In this document: one piece after another, positions 32,356 through 42,290 of the stretch | Numbering within the stretch: position 1 is the first letter of the stretch | How the letters are laid out: each line of letters starts with the position of its first letter | Assembly: GCA_032716605.1 (NCBI GenBank) | Contig: CM064572.1 | Coordinates: forward strand, 45,620,563 to 45,684,562 | Reading direction: 5' to 3' | From: Paralithodes platypus | Lineage: Eukaryota > Arthropoda > Malacostraca > Decapoda > Lithodidae | Length of the DNA: 64,000 bases | The notes under the pieces: generated by a model | What the model was told of the DNA's origin: nothing | Seen by the model: the letters and a program-made list of their open reading frames with translations, nothing else | The model's database searches: none | Translations under genes and position numbers: made by a program

Positions 32356-33425
32356 TATATATATATATATTTTTTTATTTTATTTTTTTTATTTCTATAT
32401 TCCAACTTACTTCCTCTCGGGCATCGGCTGAGAGCCTTAACATTCACCGTTTTACAATGAACAGTGAAGCCTGTGAGATTTTGTTCCAGTCTAGGGAGTG
32501 AGACATGTGAAGCACGTAGAGTACAACGAGCACCTGCCATCTTGCCTTCACATGAGGCACGGTGCTCACTCATGGCCCGAAACGACCCCATCTCTGAAGA
32601 CACCTCGTTCCCGTGCTTCACTGTCTCATCCCCTACACTCGGACTCTCACACTTACACACACACAACGCCACCTGTTGAGCAGATAACTCACCAGGCATT
32701 GCACCCCTATAGCATATTTTGAATATGGAAATATTCATGCAGTGCTATTTAATCAGGGAACAATGAGGGTATTTTATTGACGTTTCGGTGGGCTTGTGGT
32801 AATGCATATGTTGGCCAGTTAACTTTAATATCTTCACTTGTATTCAATATTGCTTTGTTTTTCACAGATATGTAGCAGTCCATGCACACAGCCGAAGTGA
32901 GTACTGATTATGTTTGTTTATGTATGTATTATGATGTCAGATTAACCATATTGTTTTGTTATTAAACCCGTTTAATTGGTTTTCATATTATCTGTTATTC
33001 AAGTCTTATTACATTATATCTTACATTTGGAATCCCATTACGTCATCAAGCAGTACACTAGGACCATACGGCTGGGAAAGTGTATATAGCAGAGAAGGGG
33101 TGTTGTACATAGAGGAAGCTGTTGTAATGGCTTTGTTGTGTTACTCAGTTAGTTACTTGTTCGTCAAGGGGAATCCACGCAATGCGAGCTAAGCTCATTA
33201 TTATCAGGCCTCCTTAACTGGGAATGTATTGCGTGAAATGCATGTTAAGTGTTTTATGTACTGTTGGAATGGCTGTGGATGTGTGTGTAGTCTGTATTTT
33301 AGCCAATTGGCGACATCGGAAACGAAGGCTTAGGGTGGATCTGTATGGTACCATTCTCACTATAGACGGTACCGTCTCGCCCGAAGGCTTAGGTAGCCAT
33401 CAGCTTAGGTGAACCATATGATACC
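32356..33425. other. Unassigned stretch
   Basis: A minus-strand 148-codon frame and short plus-strand frames overlap between 32292 and 32740, but none has a recognisable motif. Later sequence holds no recognised repeat. Confidence 0.4.
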
Positions 33426-33429
33426 CATC

Positions 33430-33626
33430 TCGCCTTGTACCATTTTTGCCAACCCCAGAAGGGACGTCACAACGTCGTCCACTTATTCCAGGTACCTATT
33501 TACAGCTAGGTGAACTGAGGCTAACACATGAAAGGAGACAAGCCCAATTTGTCTCCGCCCGGCCGGTGATTGAACCCCCGACCCCTCGTGTGTGAGACGA
33601 GAGCTCTACCTACTAGGCTACGGGCT
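33430..33626 (-). repeat. tRNA-Val-like SINE
   Basis: The minus strand starts with a tRNA-like head (33626-33557). It has an A box TAGCCTAGTAGG, an anticodon arm with five perfect pairs (CTCGT/ACGAG) around a 7-base loop reading CAC, and a B-box-like GGTTCAATCAC. The acceptor stem pairs five of seven. A body follows with the hairpin GGAGACAAATTGGGC...TTGTCTCC-type sequence and TACCTGGAATAAG. A head-plus-body layout defines a tRNA-derived SINE; a CAC anticodon would be valine. Confidence 0.65.
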
Positions 33627-33639
33627 GTGTGTGTTTATT

Positions 33640-33797
33640 AGTCTGTATACGTCGTCGAGGTGTCCCCCAACTGGGTGCGAGCATGTGAAACACGCTAGGA
33701 CGTACTACCACACCCACTAGTCTGCCTTGGCTGGGATCGAACCCAGGTCAAGCAGATTCACACGTTAGCGTGCTCTCCACTCTACCGCCTTGGCTCA
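33640..33797 (-). repeat. Second tRNA-derived SINE
   Basis: On the minus strand a tRNA-like head (33797-33725) has GGCGGTAGAGTGGAGAGC near the A-box position and a perfect B box GGTTCGATCCC, with a longer insertion like a class II variable arm. The body runs to about 33640. It sits head to tail with the SINE at 33430-33626. Confidence 0.55.
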
Positions 33798-33991
33798 AAT
33801 GACTTGCATCAATTCAGTAAATAGTATTTTTTCTTGAGAATCTTAGGATAAATCATCGTAAGCATCAGCTTAGCCACCTTGCATTATTTTATATTTCCTT
33901 TAATTCCTTCAGGTTGGTAAAGAACTCTGAGTTAGCCGTTAGGTAGTCGGTCCATCATTTTATAAACCGGATTCCCACAATAACTGTTCTA

Positions 33992-34478
33992 TTAAAACCT
34001 AACGAGCGGCCTAGGCGGTAAATAATATGTAGCCACCAGCGGGGTGTTTTTACCCAAAATAGGGCTCTTTACGTGATCATTTTCATGCCTAAATAAGACC
34101 CAGAGCGTAAAACAAGTATATATCCCTGAAAGAGCATAAACAGAGCTTTCCAATGACACCACAACGATCCTTGTATGACCGCTAGTTTTCTTGCAACAAC
34201 CGCGCAACACGAGTGCAAAAACCATGTAATTCGGTACTTTCTCCACACAATTCACTATGTAGCGAGTGTGAGAGGGTGGAGAAGGGTGGGATTCATGTCA
34301 GTTGGTCCACCGCGGTGGTCTGGAGCAGTCATACGCTCGCTACTCTCCTGCCACCACTTGTCTCTCTCTCTCAGCAACATTACGTGCTGAAAATGCCACA
34401 CGACTTATGTTGTGAGCCGCCACATAGTCCAAATTTCTTTCACTCGGCATATGATGCGCGCCGCCAAAGAAGGGTTAA
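33992..34478 (-). mobile_element. MITE-2 copy C, TTAA-flanked
   Basis: The left end is TTAAAACCTAACGAGCGGCC and the right end GGCGGCG-like GCCGCCAAAGAAGGGTTAA. The interior is the reverse complement of copies A, B and D. Its right TTAA (34475-34478) is also the left TTAA of the next element. Confidence 0.8.
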
Positions 34479-34558
34479 GCGGGGGATGGCCGTTTTTATT
34501 TGCTTATTTATTTATCTGTTTATTACTTTTTTTAGTTTCCTCCCTAGACCTCCACAAA

Positions 34559-34590
<32 letters not shown>

Positions 34591-34865
34591 CACCAAGACC
34601 CTCCTTCGAGATAAATTTGCACATTTTTCGACATAATTTTTTTCCGGCCTAACCTTATATTACAGGCTCGCTCTCGCTCGCCAGGAAAAACAATCTACGC
34701 CTAAATTGTACAAAAGGTCTTAATATTGACAAAGAAATGGGGTGAAAGGTCTTAAAATCGCTAAACTAATGGGATGAACAACTTAAAATCTGTATACTAA
34801 TGTGGCTAACCATGAGAAAGAAGGAGGTTAGAAAAATAATCCCGTATGTGAATATCTCCCCTTAA
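34475..34865 (+). mobile_element. MITE-3 copy, TTAA-flanked
   Basis: It begins TTAAGCGGGGGATGGCCG and ends TGAATATCTCCCCTTAA. It includes AGTTTCCTCCCTAGACCTCC, an A-run at 34562-34590, GGCTCGCTCTCGCTCGCC and AACCATGAGAAAGAAGG. It abuts MITE-2 copy C through a single shared TTAA. Confidence 0.8.
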
Positions 34866-35094
34866 TTCCTTCAAGTTTATCAAGTTAGTAGTTAGGTAGT
34901 CGGTCCATCAAAAAACTGGATTCCCACACTAACTGTCCTATTTTAACTTCATGTTCCCACTTATTGCTTGTGTGTTGCTTGGAGTCGTTTGTCAGTGTTG
35001 CTTGGAGTCGTTTGTCAGTGTTTTAGAGCTGGAACACGATTAATTTTCTCAGGGTTTATGTGCGGCTTTTGACGGTATACAAGCTTCTGTCTGT

Positions 35095-35128
35095 GTGTGA
35101 AAGTGTGTGTGTGGTGGGTGTCAGTAAG

Positions 35129-35159
<31 letters not shown>

Positions 35160-35400
35160 CAGTAAGCCTATATATGTGTGTGCTTGCTTGTATGTTTGTG
35201 TATTGTGTTTCTGTGTGTGTGTGTGAGTCAGTAAACCAGTGTGTGTATGCGTGAGTTTGTGACTTGCGTGCCTGTGCGCGCGTGTATGTTTTGTGAGTGT
35301 ATTGCGTTTGTGTAAGTGCGTGTATGTGGTAATCAGCCTATGTGTGTGCGTGTATGTATTGTGTATGTATGTGTGTGTGTTTTTCAGATGCTTGTCCTCC
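35095..35400. repeat. GT-rich compound minisatellite
   Basis: GTGTGTG runs are interspersed with repeated TCAGTAAGCCT / TCAGTAAACCAG / AATCAGCCTATG spacers. A short 24-bp duplication (GTTGCTTGGAGTCGTTTGTCA) precedes it at 34975-35020. Confidence 0.8.
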
Positions 35401-35469
35401 ATTGTTCTGTTGTCCTTCATCCTTTCTGTACCATCGACATCCATATATTATATTCTTGTTAAAACTAGC

Positions 35470-36101
35470 CTAATCGATGTTATTCTCTTTAGAAAGGGTC
35501 TCTAGCAATAATAAGGCTTTGAAGTATATGAATCAATTTGTTTAACTACCACTGGTTGATCCTAAGCTGAATAAGATAATTTTGATATAATTATCTTCTA
35601 TATAATATTTTCGATTGTCTGTGTGTGTGTCTGACTGTCTGTTCTTTATAGTTTTATAGGCGGCCGCAGTTTTTAAGCTAGAGCGTTCATACTTGGTATG
35701 CATAGTAAGGGCAGGTTTTAGTGAAAACATTGAATTCCCAGGGTGAAAGGGACGGAGAAAGTGGGCGCGAAATTGGAAAAAGGTCAGTTTGGGGCAGAAG
35801 GAGGCCTCCGATCGAAGAGGTGTATGGAACGAAAGTTGTTTGCAGCCCCCCAAAATGGGGGTACGGATGAGGTCAGATCCAAAATCGGAGGTCATTTAGC
35901 GGCCGAAATCGAGGTCGCCGTTTAATGAGGCACAGGGAGATCGAGGCCGGTGATTATGGTAGTAGTAGTAGTGGTAGTAGTGATTGATGATGGTAATTAT
36001 GGTAGTAGAAGTGATGGCGATCATGGTGATTACCCGGGCAACGCCGGGTACCCCTGCTAGTGATATAATATAACAGACGTCGCTGGTACAGAAGGGATTA
36101 A
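35470..36101. mobile_element. MITE-1 copy split by a Helitron
   Basis: The left part (35470-35593) has the MITE-1 words AAAGGGTCTCTAGCAATAATAAGGC and CCTAAGCTGAATAAGA. The right part (36061-36101) ends ACAGACGTCGCTGGTACAGAAGGGATTAA at TTAA 36098-36101. The left TTAA end is decayed. Confidence 0.7.
35594..36060 (+). mobile_element. Non-autonomous Helitron, 467 bp
   Basis: It starts TC (TCTTCTATATAATATT) directly after an A, and ends with a GC-rich hairpin (CCCGGGCAACGCCGGG, 36033-36048), a short tail and CTAG directly before a T. A|T insertion without target duplication, 5' TC, a 3' hairpin and CTRR are the hallmarks of Helitrons. There is no Rep/helicase ORF, so it depends on a helper. A GTAGTAGTAG-type simple repeat precedes the hairpin. 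Confidence 0.85.
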
Positions 36102-36140
36102 AGAAGTTAGTTAACCAAATAACGTTATACTCCATGAACT

Positions 36141-36192
36141 GTGTGTGTGTGTGTGTCTGTGTGTGTGTGTGCGTATGTGTGTGTGTGTGTGT
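36141..36192. repeat. (GT)n microsatellite
   Basis: A GT dinucleotide run with CT/CG interruptions. Confidence 0.93.
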
Positions 36193-36289
36193 CTGTTTGT
36201 TTTACATTAAATTTACTGGGTGGTCTGCGTTTACTTTGCACCAATTATACCATAATCATCATCATGGGCGTATTTATTTGTTCATTTAT

Positions 36290-36626
36290 GTATCCTTGTT
36301 AACATTTGTTTTTAGTTTCCTCCCTAGACCTCCATCTAGTTTAAAGAAAAACACCCCCAATACCCTCCTTCAAGATACATTTGTACATCTTGGATAAAAA
36401 ATTGTTCCGGCCGAAGACAGGTTCCTCTTAATATACAAGCTCGCTATCGCTCGCCAGAACAAAATTGATACCTAAATGGCACAAAAGGTCTAAATATTGA
36501 CAAAGAAATGGAGCAAAGAGTCGTCAAATCGCCAAACTAATGAGCCGAACGTCTTAACATCTGAAAACTAAAGGGGATAAGCATGAGGAAGAATGGGGAC
36601 CAGAAAAACGACCCATCTCCCCTTAA
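36290..36626 (+). mobile_element. MITE-3 copy, left end degenerate
   Basis: It runs from GTTTTTAGTTTCCTCCCTAG through AGCTCGCTATCGCTCGCCAG to CGACCCATCTCCCCTTAA. The left TTAA end is not recognisable. A 24-25 bp direct repeat flanks the region (36240-36264 and 36627-36650). Confidence 0.7.
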
Positions 36627-36650
36627 ACCAATTATACCATTATCATCATC

Positions 36651-37330
36651 TTCATTTATCGTATCTCGTATAACACAAAGGCCTATTTACACAAGCGTGT
36701 TTATACCGGCAACATTTTTCTGCAACCCTGATCTGACGTCTTCTGAAGCATTAACTTGATAAAACCTTCGAAATTATTAGGTATTTATGGTGTTAATGTA
36801 CTCGTGTGTGTATATATATATACAGTAACGGTTACATTCATATATTGGTTTATATTTAACTATTTGCATTTTCTGAGAGTTATACCACCCTAAATAATTC
36901 CCATCTTTTCCGCGTTCCTCCCCAAGAAGATAGTCGTGCAATTCTAATGCCATTCCCTCCCACTTACTGCAGTCCCAGTTCACCTCTGTGCGGCTTTGGT
37001 GAGAGAGAGAGAGAGCGTGTGTGTATGTGAAAATATATGTGTGTGGGGTGTGAGTGAGGGGGGTAGGGGTAGCGATGTAAAGGGATATGTCGCCATGATT
37101 TCAGGGAAAATAATATTAGTACAAAGGAGTACAAAGGAAATCAAGCAGCAACAGTTTAGTGACCATTCTAGGCTGCTTGTCCTCCAAAACACTGAGGATC
37201 AAGTGTCCAAACAGTGGTTTAGAGTGGGTAAGGGAACATTAGAAAGGGAACTACTGCCTTGGAACTAATGTCCGTGGCAGGATTAGGAAGTTAGTAGGGG
37301 ACAGATGGGTCAGTAACTGAGGGGGGGATA
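36651..37330. other. Unassigned stretch
   Basis: Short (TA) and (GA) runs lie at 36810-36825 and 37000-37015. Small ORFs on both strands lack motifs. Confidence 0.45.
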
Positions 37331-37337
37331 AAATAAG

Positions 37338-38350
37338 TTATTCATTTACAAACGCAGTCAGTCGCGGGTTTGATGCAAGATATTTGTCTAGGCGAAGTTT
37401 AAAAGAATCAACGGTGTTGCAGTCAATAACGTCTTGGGCAGGCCCATTCCACGAGTTGACAACTCGATTGAAGAAGACATTCTTAGATTCGTATGAGTTA
37501 AAAGATTTACCAATAATTTTGCAACCGTTTCCCCGCGTGTAATTAGATTGGTCGATAGTGAAGTGCTTACTACAGTTCATATTGTCGATGCCTTTGATGA
37601 TTTGGAACACTTGAATTAAGTCGCCTCTTAATCTGCGCTGGGTTAAAGGAAATAGATTTAATTCTCTAAGACGTTCCTCGTATGGTTTGTTCTATAGGCT
37701 TGGTATCATTTTGGTAACTCTACGTTGAACTCGTTCTAGGTTGTCTATATCGTTTGGTAATAAGGGCACCAGGATTGAACGAAGTATTCCAGAAGATGGC
37801 GGACTAAGGAACTGTAAAGAGTTAGGATAACTTCTTTGGATTTATGCTCAAATGATCTGCCTATAAAGGCAATTATTTTGTTTGCCTTCTTAACGACTTC
37901 TGAACATTGTTTGCTCGGTTTTAGGTTACTCGATATTATTACTCCCAGATCGGTTTCTCTATCTACAGTCTTAAGCTGAGTGCCATTCATCGAATATTTT
38001 GCTTTCTCATTACGGTATCCAATATCTAGTACTCTACATTTATCCGCATTGAAACTCATTTGCCAAATTTGGGCCCAACATGACAACTTATCTAGATTAT
38101 GTTGCATATCGTCAACTTGTTCTTTTGAGAGTACCGGTACACTATTTGCAATTTTTGTATCGTCAGCAAACTTTGAAATTGTACAGGTGAGACCCTCATC
38201 TATGTCGTTGATGTAAATTAGAAAGAGAATTGGTCCTAGTACCGATCCTTGGGATACCCCGCTACTTACATTGGTCCATTTAGATGCCTTACCGTTTATG
38301 ACTACTCATTGCTTTCTGTCGCTGAGCCAATTTTCTATCCATTTCAACAC
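37338..38350 (-). pseudogene. Reverse transcriptase fragment of a CR1/Jockey-type LINE
   Basis: Read on the minus strand from about 38350, this gives VLKWIENWLSDRKQ, then SGVSQGSVLGPILFLIYIND (motif B region), then SKFADDTKIANS (catalytic FADD). It continues with SCWAQIWQMSFNADKC, TDLGVIISSNLKPSKQC, LTLYSSLVRHLLEY and a C terminus with FFNRVVNSWNGPAQDVIDC and DKYLASNPRLTAFV. A stop in TCATAAACGGTAAGG (near 38295) and several frame changes (about 37740 and 37620) break it. The N-terminal RT, endonuclease and ORF1 are absent. The 3' end is near 37320. Confidence 0.8.
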
Positions 38351-38364
38351 ACCTGAGGTGATGT

Positions 38365-38600
38365 TTGTGCGTGCGGAGCTACATGGAGGGATAGACAGAC
38401 GAATGTGGATGTACAAGAGCGGGATAACCTTGAAATGATTCGGCAATGTGGAACGTATGGGAAGCGTGAGAACGACTAGAGAGTGTACGAAATTGAGGTG
38501 GAAGGACAAAGAGGGAGAGGTAAACCGAGAGAGGTGGAAGGATGGAGTTAAGAAGTATATGCGTGAAAGCGGTGCTGGATGGGAGACAGAGGGGTGTATA
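38365..38600 (+). pseudogene. C-terminal fragment of a second LINE RT family
   Basis: The sequence (GTGCGGAGCTACATGGAGG, GAGGTGGAAGGATGGAGTTAAG) parallels 43018-43260 at the DNA level. There one frame reads MERMESERMTKRVYESDVEG and GRCRPNERWKDGVRKYM, the conserved C terminus of a large group of animal LINE RT proteins. Here it is more decayed, and it joins the minus-strand CR1-type fragment at about 38355. Confidence 0.55.
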
Positions 38601-38855
38601 GGTGGTTTTGGTGGTGAGGGATAGTGATAGTGATGGTGATAGGATTGGAGGGTGGTGGTGGCGGTGGTAGTTTTGGCAGTCGTGATGCGGTAATGGTGGC
38701 GGAGTAGTAGTAGTGATGGGAAGGTGATGAGGAAGGGGCAATAGTGGAAGGAACGGGGGTGGGGGGGGGGAGGGTTTGAGGGTATGGTGGAAGTTGTGTT
38801 GGGAAAGTGTTTGAGAGTGGGTATTTTCCTGTGGGGCGGGCTGGAAAAGTGTGGG
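38601..38855. other. G-rich low-complexity stretch
   Basis: GGTGGTGGCGGTGGTAG, GTAGTAGTAG and a G-run at 38758-38771. No gene. Confidence 0.6.
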
Positions 38856-39150
38856 TTAAGGGGACAGTGGTTAATATTTGAGTATTTATTTATATATTAA
38901 TTATTTTTTTAGTTTCCTCCTTATAACCTCCGTCAAACTTAAAAATAACATCCATTAGCTCCCCCTACGAGATGAATTTGTACATTTTTCGCTATCGTTC
39001 ACCAGGAAATAACGAAACATAAAGGGCAAACAATGGGGCAAAAGGTCTTAAAATCGTCAAACTAATAGGGTAAACGTCTTAAATGTCCAAACTAATAGAG
39101 ATAAGCATGAGGAAGAAGGGGGACCAGAAAAACTGCCCATCTCCCCTTAA
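38856..39150 (+). mobile_element. MITE-3 copy, TTAA-flanked
   Basis: It starts TTAAGGGGACAGTGG and ends CTGCCCATCTCCCCTTAA. It has an interior deletion that removes part of the GCTCGCTATCGC segment. Confidence 0.8.
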
Positions 39151-39204
39151 GGGTTGTGGGGGTGATGTGGAGAAAGGTGTTGGTGGGTTGGGAGTGAGGG
39201 TAGT

Positions 39205-39235
39205 GTGTGTGTGTGTGTGTGTGTGTGTTTGTGTT

Positions 39236-39275
<40 letters not shown>
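39205..39275. repeat. (GT)n(GA)n compound microsatellite
   Basis: A GT run with TTTGTGTTT interruption followed by a GA run. Confidence 0.95.
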
Positions 39276-39276
<1 letters not shown>

Positions 39277-39310
39277 AAAAAAACCTATGTGCATTTGTGA
39301 GCATGTGAGT

Positions 39311-39669
39311 TTAAGGGGGGATGGGCTTATTTATGTATCTCTATATAATAATGTTTCTAGTTTCCTCCCTAGACCTCCATCAAGCTTAAAATACATCCGC
39401 CCAAAACCCTCCTTCAAGATATATTTGTACTTTTTTCGATAGAAAAATGTCCCGGCCTAAGGCCAGTTTATCTTAAATTACAGGCTCGCTGTCGCTCGCC
39501 AGGAAAACATCAACACCTAAATGACACAAAAAGTATTAATATTACAAAAAATGGGGCGAAATGTCTTAAAATCGCCAAGTTAATGGGCCGAACTTCTTAT
39601 AATTTGAAAAGCAATGGGACTAAACATGAGGAAGAAGGGTGGCCAGAAAAACCGGCCCATCCCCCTTAA
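39311..39669 (+). mobile_element. MITE-3, reference-quality copy, TTAA-flanked
   Basis: A 359-bp unit including both TTAA sites. The left end TTAAGGGGGGATGGGC pairs with the right end GCCCATCCCCCTTAA. Interior landmarks in order: AGTTTCCTCCCTAGACCTCC, TTTTCGATAGAAAAATGTC, GGCTCGCTGTCGCTCGCCAG, AAATCGCCAAGTTAATGGGC, AACATGAGGAAGAAGG. No ORF. It is the most complete of the roughly dozen MITE-3 pieces in the window. Confidence 0.9.
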
Positions 39670-39680
39670 TACTTTGTTAA

Positions 39681-39893
39681 TCATTACAATTATATACAGT
39701 ATGTGTGTGTTCATTACAATTATATACAGTATGTGTGTGTTCATTACAATTATATACAGTATGTGTGTGTTCATTACAATTATACAGTATGTGTGTGTTC
39801 ATTACAATTATATACAGTATGTGTGTGTTCATTACAATTATATACAGTATGTGTGTGTTCATTACAATTATATACAGTATGTGTGTTCATTTG
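39681..39893. repeat. 30-bp minisatellite, seven units
   Basis: Units begin TCATTACAATTATATACAGT and end ATGTGTGTGT, with starts at 39681, 39711, 39741, 39771, 39799, 39829 and 39859. The fourth unit is 28 bp. Because the period is a multiple of three, all frames stay open and give 10-residue repeat ORFs on both strands, which are artefacts. Confidence 0.97.
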
Positions 39894-39921
39894 TTTGTGT
39901 ATATCTTTGTGTGTGCCATTT

Positions 39922-39925
<4 letters not shown>

Positions 39926-39995
<70 letters not shown>
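39926..39995. repeat. (GA)n microsatellite
   Basis: A pure GA dinucleotide run. Confidence 0.97.
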
Positions 39996-39997
<2 letters not shown>

Positions 39998-40109
39998 CTA
40001 TTAGCGTTGTTATTGCTCTTCTCTTGATGTTGGTAACGAGGTCGACTATATAATTAGGACTACAATATAACTTTTACAATGATATATTTTCCTTGGCATA
40101 ATTCCATTA

Positions 40110-40113
<4 letters not shown>

Positions 40114-40174
<61 letters not shown>

Positions 40175-40192
40175 TATATATGTATATATATT
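40114..40192. repeat. (TA)n microsatellite
   Basis: A TA run ending in ATACAGTATATATG, directly left of the GGGGTAAG-ended element. Confidence 0.95.
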
Positions 40193-40197
40193 TGTTA

Positions 40198-40727
40198 TAG
40201 TGGGGTAAGACGGGGTAATTTCGCCGAAAATCGCGTATTTTGACAAATAGAAACTGCCACAAAAAGAATTTTTAAATTTTTAATGTTTTATCTATACATT
40301 CAGCCTTTCTGCTATAGATGCCCAAAAAACGAAAACAAATTATAATGTTTGGTCATGCTGCGAATTTTTGAAAAAAGTCACTCTCGCGGATACTGCCAAC
40401 ACTGTGTCACACGCAAACATACAAACAAACATACACACATACAAACCACCCACAAACACCCCCACACACACCCGACCATACCGTCAGACGCCCCGCTAGC
40501 CCCGGCTCCAGGCCCCGCGAAACTACCACAAAACCAAAGCCAAACTAGATCTAGAACCTAAGCCAAACTAGCTATACAACCTAAACCAAACTTGCTCTAC
40601 AACCTAAACAAAAACTGCTCTACAACCTAAGCCAAACTGCAGCCGAATTCATACAATAATTTCGGAGATATCGGCGTTTGAATGCAAATTATTACCGCCG
40701 CGGCGAAATTACCCCGCCTTACCCCTG
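40198..40727. mobile_element. DNA element with GTGGGGTAAG terminal inverted repeats
   Basis: The left end GTGGGGTAAGACGGGGTAAT continues TTCGCCG; the right end CGGCGAAATTACCCC continues GCCTTACCCCTG. This is an inverted repeat of about 26 bp with one or two differences. No transposase frame is present, so it is non-autonomous. I cannot assign a superfamily. It contains a 23-bp tandem repeat at 40545-40640. Confidence 0.75.
40545..40640. repeat. 23-bp tandem repeat, about four units
   Basis: CAACCTAAACCAAACTTGCT plus three bases is repeated with variants (AACCTAAGCCAAACTAGC, AACCTAAACAAAAACTGC). Confidence 0.85.
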
Positions 40728-41262
40728 TTTTGGTATTTTACGTATGATGTATATTCACTGCTACTTATTAACTTTTATTTATCCAGTGTTATACATATGT
40801 ATACTTTAATTTCGTTAGCCCTACTGTAAGATATACAATTTAATGTTTAGAAAATCCATTCAATATTTTTTGAGCGTAAAAGGGTTTCCACAATAACAAT
40901 AACATATATTTTTATGTTGTATTCACTAATGTATTCATTTATTTATTTATATGTTTATTTATCTATGTACAGTATTACGGTATATTTTATATGTATAATT
41001 ATTCAATTTTATTTTCATCCCACCATTATACTGTATAATATATTTGTGTTTGCAAGATATCCTAGCCTTTGTTCGAGATTGCTTCTGGAAAACCCCATCT
41101 ATCAAAATTGTAAGGAATATCGACCCATCATCCCACAAACTCTATCACGGTATAAAGGTGCGAGGTCAATGCCATTCCTTCAAGAACTTTCAATGCAGGT
41201 TTTAGGGATAGTTCGTTGCAGTTGCTGATTTTCAATTTGTGAATAATGCAGAAAGAAGGACG
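40728..41262. other. AT-rich unassigned stretch
   Basis: No gene, terminal repeat or tandem array is recognised. Confidence 0.5.
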
Positions 41263-41375
41263 TTAACCCCTTCTGTACCGGCGACGTCTGTTTTACTGTA
41301 TTCTGTCTACTATTAGACTATTGTATACAGTTAAAAAGGGGGTTCCAGCAAGTAACAGGCTTCGAAGTATCTCAC

Positions 41376-42208
41376 TTAAGGGATCCCACCTCGTTTTTTT
41401 TTCTCTTTCTCTCCCTCTCTCTTTGGCTTGTGTCCATTCGGCCCCTTTCAACCTACTGTTTTAACCCTTAACTAGCGGCGTGCAACATAAGTCGAGTGAA
41501 AGAAATTTGGACTATGTGGCGGCTCACAACATAAGTCGTGTGCCATTTTCAGCACGTAATGTTGCTGAGAGAGAGAGACAAGTGGTGGCAGGAGAGTAGC
41601 GAGCGTATGACTGCTCCAGACCACCGCGGTGGACCAACTGACATGAATCCCACCCTCCTCCACCCTCTCACACTCGCTACACAGTGAATTGTGTTGGGAA
41701 AGTACCGAGTTACATGGTTTTGCACTCGTGTTGCGCGATTGTTGCAAGAAAACTAGCGGTCATACAAGGATCGTTCGGGTGTCATTGGAAAGCTGTGTTT
41801 ATGCCCTTTCAGGGATAGATACTTGTTTTACGCTCTGGGTCTTATTTAGGCATGAAAATGATCACATAAACAACCCTATTTTGGGTAAAAACACCCCGCT
41901 GGTGGCTACATATTATTTACCGCCTAGGCCGCTCGTTAGGTGTTAAGATGTTTATTCCCATCCAGGTTTAAATATTTTGCTTATATATTTTTTCGTTTTA
42001 ACAGCAAGCTAAACTTGTACATTTTTCGATAGAAAAATGTCTCCGGAGAAGCCGGATTTCTCCATACAATGCTGCTCGCCAGGAAGAAATTGACACCTGG
42101 ATGGGGATAAACTTCTTAAAACAGTTGGCTGAATGAGGTCGAATGGATACAAACCAGGGAAAGAGAGAAAAGGAGAGAAAGATAAAACAAGCCGGTGACC
42201 CCCCTTAA
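41376..42208. mobile_element. MITE-4 fold-back element inside MITE-1, itself split by MITE-2
   Basis: The left arm starts TTAAGGGATCCCACC; the right arm ends GGTGACCCCCCTTAA. The arms carry GGCTTGTGTCCATTCGGCC and its complement GTCGAATGGATACAAACC. With the nested MITE-2 removed it is about 350 bp, like the copy at 7911-8262. Confidence 0.75.
41463..41946 (+). mobile_element. MITE-2 copy D, nested inside MITE-4
   Basis: It begins TTAACCCTTAACTAGCGGC and ends GCCGCTCGTTAGGTGTTAA. The flanks ACTGTT and GATGTTTAT join at TTAA to give the sequence found uninterrupted at 7971-7990, so TTAA is the duplicated target. Confidence 0.9.
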
Positions 42209-42290
42209 CCACAGATCCTACTTAAGCTGCACAAAATTGTCTGTATTAAGCTAGAATAAAATAAAGAAGACTTAGCCGGAATAGAAGGGC

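Noticed and set aside
32292..32740. 148-codon minus-strand ORF as a host gene
   Set aside because: No recognisable domain, overlapping open frames on the other strand, and a C-terminal part translated from simple AT sequence.
35121..35444. 107-codon Thr/His-rich minus-strand ORF
   Set aside because: Translation of the GT-rich minisatellite.
39681..39893. CRISPR-like array
   Set aside because: The units are contiguous with no unique spacers; it is a minisatellite in eukaryotic DNA.
39580..40053. ORFs with 10-residue repeats on both strands
   Set aside because: Produced by the 30-bp minisatellite, whose period is a multiple of three, and the following GA array.
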